From CAYZYO01 sp964482585 (GTDB lineage Bacteria > Bacillota > Syntrophomonadia > Syntrophomonadales > Syntrophomonadaceae), in assembly GCA_964482585.1 (NCBI GenBank), contig CAYZYO010000098.1, positions 1-8,571 on the forward strand: a DNA stretch of 8,571 bases, given 5' to 3'. The notes beneath the pieces were generated by a model. The model was given only the letters and a program-made list of their open reading frames with translations, ran no database searches and was not told where the DNA came from. This document shows, one piece after another, positions 4,650 to 8,571 of the stretch. The position numbers and the translations under genes are program-made. How positions within the stretch are numbered: the first letter of the stretch is position 1; each line of letters opens with the position of its first letter.

Positions 4650-7600
4650 GTGGCACATATAAAACAATATGGAAATGCTAAAAGACTGAGTTACTCCCGT
4701 ATAGACGAGCCAATCGATCTACCAAATTTAATTGAGATTCAACTAAGTTCGTACAGATGGTTTCTTAAAAAAGGTTTAAGAGACGCCCTGCAGGAAGTAT
4801 TCCCCATTTCAGATTTTACTGGGAACCTTGAACTTAATTTTATTGATTACAGCCTGGGGGAACCTAAATACCAGGTCTATGAGTGTAAAGAACGCGATGT
4901 CAGTTATCAGGCTCCGCTCAAGCTGAAAGTAAGACTTACTGACAAAGAAAATGGAGAAATAAAAGAATCGGAAGTCTATATGGGTGATCTCCCATTGATG
5001 ACTGAAAAAGGAACATTTATTATTAATGGTGCTGAGCGCGTGGTTGTGAGTCAACTAGTAAAATCCCCAGGGGTATATTTTAGCGAAAGAGTAGATGTGG
5101 CAGGAAATAATTTATATGGTGCAACAGTAATTCCTAATCGTGGTGCATGGTTTGAATTAGAAATGGATAGTGCTGGAGTAATTTATACTAGAATCGATAA
5201 AACTCGAAAAATACCAGTAACTGTTCTTTTAAGAGCTATTGGTTATGAAGGCAACGAAGATATTTTACAGCTCTATGGCAATGATGAGACTATTGAAAAG
5301 ACTTTAGATAAAGATGTTACTACCAACAAGAAAGAAGGTTTAATTGAATTTTACCGGCGCTTAAGACCGGGTGAGATGGCAACTGAAGATGCCGCCGAGC
5401 AGCTCCTGAAGAACTTGTTTTTTGATCCCCGACGGTATGATATGGCTACAGTTGGTAGATATAAAGTAAATAAAAAACTTGGTCTTAATATACCGATAGA
5501 GGTAAGACATCTTACCATAGAAGACATAACGACAACTATTGCCTATTTGCTTAAATTAATTAAAGGTGAAGGCAAAACCGATGTTATAGACCATCTAGGA
5601 AATAGGCGGTTGCGTTCGATAGGGGAACTTTTGCAAAATCAGTTTAGAACCGGTCTGGTAAGAATGGAAAGGGTTGTCAGGGAAAGAATGAGTATTCATG
5701 ACGTAGAAACCCTTACCCCGCAGGTATTGATTAACATCAGGCCAATAACCGCAGCAGTCAAAGAGTTTTTTGGGAGTTCCCAATTATCGCAATTCATGGA
5801 TCAGACTAATCCTTTAGCTGAACTTACGCACAAGAGGCGTCTTAGTGCTTTAGGCCCGGGAGGACTTACCCGGGAAAGAGCAGGTTTTCAGGTCAGAGAT
5901 GTGCATCATTCTCACTATGGAAGAATATGCCCTATAGAAACGCCTGAAGGGCCAAATATAGGATTAATAGGGTCCCTGGCAATCTTTGGCCGGGTTAATA
6001 AATTCGGATTTATAGAAACACCTTATCGTAAAGTTGATAAGGAATCAGGACGGGTACTTAATGAAATAGTATACCTGACCGCTGATGAAGAAGACGAATA
6101 TGTAGTAGCCCAGGCTAATGCTCCCCTGGATGAACAGGGTTATTTTATCGAGGATCGGGTTGAAATAAGAGTTTTTGAAGATATTATGGAAGTTCCTGTA
6201 AATCGAGTAGATTATATGGATGTATCTCCTAAACAGGTTTTTAGTGTAGCTACTTCATTAATTCCTTTTTTAGAGAATGATGATGCTAATAGGGCTTTAA
6301 TGGGGGCTAACATGCAAAGACAGGCAGTACCAGTTATAAAAACAGAGGCCCCGATAATTGGGACCGGTTTAGAGTATAAGGCTGCTAAGGATTCGGGGGC
6401 AGTAGTCATCAATAAAAGAGCCGGAGTCGTAAAGAAAGTTAGTGCGGATCGTATATTAATTGAGGCTGATGATGATGGCACTATAGATAAATATATGCTG
6501 CTCAAATTTAAACGTTCTAACCAGGGAACCTGCTATAACCAGAGACCAATAGTTAGGGTAGGTCAAAGGGTCGAAACAGATACTATTATAGCAGATGGGC
6601 CAAGTACTGATAATGGAGAGTTAGCATTAGGACGTAATGTCTTAGTTGCCTTTATGCCATGGGAAGGTTATAACTATGAAGATGCTATTCTAATATCTGA
6701 GAAATTGGTCAAGGAAGATGTTTTTACATCTATTCATATAGAAGAATACGAATGTGAGGCTAGAGATACTAAGCTTGGGCCTGAAGAAATTACCCGGGAT
6801 ATTCCTAATGTATCAGAAGATATGTTAAAAAACCTGGATGAATATGGGGTCATTAGAATTGGAGCAGAAGTAAGACCAGATGATATTCTGGTAGGTAAGG
6901 TTACCCCAAAAGGAGAAACAGAACTCACCCCGGAAGAAAGATTGCTTAGAGCTATTTTTGGGGAAAAGGCGAGAGAAGTAAGAGATTCATCTTTACGGGT
7001 ACCTCATGGTGAAGCTGGTAAAATTGTCGATGTAAAACGATTTTCCAGAGAAAACGGGGATGAGCTTCCTCCCGGGGTAAACCAATTAGTAAGGGTATAT
7101 ATAGCTCAAAAAAGAAAAATATCTGAAGGCGATAAAATGGCAGGACGCCATGGTAATAAAGGTGTAATCTCAAGAATACTACCAGAAGAGGATATGCCGT
7201 TTTCAGAAGATGGCACTCCGGTACAAATAGTACTTAATCCTCTGGGGGTACCTTCTCGTATGAATATAGGGCAAATCTTAGAATGCCATATGGGTTGGGC
7301 AGCAAAAATTCTGGGAATAAACATAGCAACTCCGGTTTTTGATGGAGCAGATGAAAAGGATATATTTAAAAAATTTAAAGAAGCAGGTCTGCCAGAGAAT
7401 GGCAAGGCTGTTTTATACGATGGAAGGACCGGGGAAAGGTTTAAAAACGAAGTTACTGTTGGCTATGTCTATATGTTAAAACTTGCTCACCTGGTTGATG
7501 ATAAAATACATGCTCGTTCAATTGGACCATATTCATTGGTCACGCAGCAGCCTTTAGGAGGAAAAGCCCAATTTGGAGGCCAGAGATTTGGGGAAATGGA

Positions 7601-8036
7601 AGTATGGGCACTTGAAGCTTATGGGGCTTCATATACTCTACAGGAAATATTAACGGTTAAGTCTGATGATGTTGTTGGCAGGTTAAAAACATATGAGTCC
7701 ATAGTTAAAGGGGATAACATACCGGAACCAGGTGTGCCCGAAGGATTTAAAGTATTAATCAAAGAGCTGCAAAGCTTGGCTTTGGATGTGAGAATTCTCT
7801 CTGGAGATGATAAAGAAATCAGGATTAAAAATATTGACGACGCAGTCAATGAAAAAGAAAAAGCTCAAGAATTAGGTTTCGATTTACCTGAAAACACAGT
7901 AAATGTTGCCAGTGGGGTTAATAAAGAACAGGAACCTGGATATAAGGCTGTTAACGAGAATGATAAAGGAGATTTGGCAGCGGAGGATTGTGATGATTTA
8001 GATGGCGAGATCAGTATTCTGGTCAGCAAAGATTAA
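4650..8036 (+). CDS. rpoB: DNA-directed RNA polymerase beta subunit
   Basis: This is the complete beta subunit, 1128 residues, somewhat shorter than the roughly 1150-1240 of many Firmicutes. It forms one pincer of RNA polymerase and, with beta prime, the active centre. The start is GTG, with AGAGGTGA (4637-4644) ending 5 nt upstream. The rifampicin region at about 376-403 reads SSQLSQFMDQTNPL then THKRRLSALGP. D384, H394 and S399, equivalent to E. coli D516, H526 and S531, are unchanged, so target-based resistance is not predicted. Active-site motif GDKMAGRHGNKG (827-838) contains K829 and K837, equivalent to E. coli K1065 and K1073. The C-terminal beta clamp region (GGQRFGEMEVWALEAYGA) is intact and is followed from about 1055 by a 74-residue charged, mainly acidic tail. 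rpoC follows after 51 nt. Confidence 0.98.
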   Translation: MAHIKQYGNAKRLSYSRIDEPIDLPNLIEIQLSSYRWFLKKGLRDALQEVFPISDFTGNLELNFIDYSLGEPKYQVYECKERDVSYQAPLKLKVRLTDKENGEIKESEVYMGDLPLMTEKGTFIINGAERVVVSQLVKSPGVYFSERVDVAGNNLYGATVIPNRGAWFELEMDSAGVIYTRIDKTRKIPVTVLLRAIGYEGNEDILQLYGNDETIEKTLDKDVTTNKKEGLIEFYRRLRPGEMATEDAAEQLLKNLFFDPRRYDMATVGRYKVNKKLGLNIPIEVRHLTIEDITTTIAYLLKLIKGEGKTDVIDHLGNRRLRSIGELLQNQFRTGLVRMERVVRERMSIHDVETLTPQVLINIRPITAAVKEFFGSSQLSQFMDQTNPLAELTHKRRLSALGPGGLTRERAGFQVRDVHHSHYGRICPIETPEGPNIGLIGSLAIFGRVNKFGFIETPYRKVDKESGRVLNEIVYLTADEEDEYVVAQANAPLDEQGYFIEDRVEIRVFEDIMEVPVNRVDYMDVSPKQVFSVATSLIPFLENDDANRALMGANMQRQAVPVIKTEAPIIGTGLEYKAAKDSGAVVINKRAGVVKKVSADRILIEADDDGTIDKYMLLKFKRSNQGTCYNQRPIVRVGQRVETDTIIADGPSTDNGELALGRNVLVAFMPWEGYNYEDAILISEKLVKEDVFTSIHIEEYECEARDTKLGPEEITRDIPNVSEDMLKNLDEYGVIRIGAEVRPDDILVGKVTPKGETELTPEERLLRAIFGEKAREVRDSSLRVPHGEAGKIVDVKRFSRENGDELPPGVNQLVRVYIAQKRKISEGDKMAGRHGNKGVISRILPEEDMPFSEDGTPVQIVLNPLGVPSRMNIGQILECHMGWAAKILGINIATPVFDGADEKDIFKKFKEAGLPENGKAVLYDGRTGERFKNEVTVGYVYMLKLAHLVDDKIHARSIGPYSLVTQQPLGGKAQFGGQRFGEMEVWALEAYGASYTLQEILTVKSDDVVGRLKTYESIVKGDNIPEPGVPEGFKVLIKELQSLALDVRILSGDDKEIRIKNIDDAVNEKEKAQELGFDLPENTVNVASGVNKEQEPGYKAVNENDKGDLAAEDCDDLDGEISILVSKD

Positions 8037-8087
8037 TGAAAATTATATTCTATTAAGCTAGTAATCTTCTGGAAGGGAGAGACTGAT

Positions 8088-8571
8088 TTGTTAGATGTTA
8101 ATAATTTTGAACGGATCAAGATAGCTCTAGCTTCTCCAGAACAAATACGATCATGGAGCAGCGGAGAGGTTAAAAAGCCGGAGACCATAAACTATCGTAC
8201 TTTAAGACCGGAAAAAGAAGGTTTATTTTGTGAGAAAATCTTTGGGCCGGTAAAGGATTGGGAATGTCACTGCGGAAAATATAAACGCGTAAGACATAAG
8301 GGGATAGTCTGTGACCGCTGCGGAGTAGAAGTTACTACTTCCAAGGTAAGAAGAGAAAGAATGGGACACATTGAATTGGCGGCTCCGGTTTGTCATATAT
8401 GGTATTTAAAAGGCATTCCAAGCCGTATGGGATTATTATTGGATATGTCGCCTAAAGTATTAGAAAAAGTCATCTACTTTGTTAGCTATATAGTAATTGA
8501 TCCGGGAGATACACCGCTTATAAAAAAACAGCTGCTTACGGACATTTCGGAAGAGAACTTGATTCATTCTC
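8088..8571 (+). CDS. rpoC: DNA-directed RNA polymerase beta' subunit, N-terminal part
   Basis: The gene runs off the window after 161 codons; the full protein is normally about 1150-1200 residues in Firmicutes. The N-terminus MLDVNNFERIKIALASPEQIRSWS, read from TTG at 8088, matches the family, including the YRTLRPEKEGLFCEKIFGP segment. The clamp zinc site is complete: C60, C62, C75 and C78, in WECHCGKYKR and IVCDRCGVE. GHIELAAPVCHIWYLKGIPS follows as expected. The start is supported by AAGGGAG (8073-8079), 8 nt upstream. The gene is co-transcribed with rpoB in essentially all bacteria, and no promoter or terminator is visible in the 51-nt gap. Confidence 0.97.
   Translation, partial: MLDVNNFERIKIALASPEQIRSWSSGEVKKPETINYRTLRPEKEGLFCEKIFGPVKDWECHCGKYKRVRHKGIVCDRCGVEVTTSKVRRERMGHIELAAPVCHIWYLKGIPSRMGLLLDMSPKVLEKVIYFVSYIVIDPGDTPLIKKQLLTDISEENLIHS

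Noticed and set aside
5775..5860. Possible rifampicin-resistance substitutions in rpoB.
   Set aside because: The region reads SSQLSQFMDQTNPL and THKRRLSALGP, with the key Asp, His and Ser positions unchanged.

Overview
The window is an AT-rich chromosomal stretch from a low-GC Gram-positive bacterium, most likely a Clostridia-class Firmicute. It carries the conserved translation/transcription cluster in the order tuf (3' end) - rpmG - secE - nusG - rplK - rplA - rplJ - rplL - [unrecognised membrane-protein gene] - rpoB - rpoC (5' end). Every gene is on the + strand. The Firmicute placement rests on the Shine-Dalgarno (SD) sequences close to AAGGAGGTGA, the short single-helix SecE, the L10-type leader RNA before rplJ, and the RpoB and RpoC sequence style. 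A tuf copy directly upstream of rpmG, and the lack of the Bacillus-type methyltransferase gene between rplL and rpoB, argue against Bacillus. Genus is not determinable by eye.

Layout. Positions 1-49 are the last 15 codons of EF-Tu. A GC-rich hairpin (77-103) and a candidate promoter (131-160) follow. Then come rpmG (50S L33, zinc type), secE (translocase subunit) and nusG (elongation/termination factor), tightly packed, followed by rplK and rplA (L11, L1). The 216-nt gap 2422-2637 holds a classical L10 leader whose long-range pairing excludes an intrinsic terminator. It should give autogenous control of rplJ-rplL. rplJ and rplL (L10, L7/L12, the ribosomal stalk) follow.

The most unusual part is 3560-4650. 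The rplL reading frame loses the family's C-terminal strand after residue 118, runs through a terminator-like hairpin with a U-tract, and adds 27 unrelated residues. This looks like a small deletion that fused the gene to its own terminator, or an assembly error. Downstream come an AT-rich hairpin, a well-formed extended -10 promoter with a palindrome at its expected start site, and a 238-codon gene for a protein with a signal peptide and one C-terminal membrane helix. I do not recognise that family with confidence. rpoB then has its own promoter and a leader of about 130 nt with two hairpins, so rpoBC appears to be transcribed at least partly independently of the stalk genes. rpoB is complete and carries an ordinary rifampicin-sensitive type sequence; rpoC is cut by the window end.

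Functionally the cluster couples ribosome assembly (L33, L11, L1, L10, L7/L12), transcription (NusG, RpoB, RpoC), protein export (SecE) and elongation (EF-Tu). Start-codon use is notable: only three or four of the nine gene starts in the window look like ATG, and nusG may start at ATT. Apart from the rplL/orf238 junction, the nusG start and the leader structures, the region is an ordinary housekeeping locus. I found no mobile element, CRISPR array, tRNA or rRNA, and no convincing undescribed multi-gene system.
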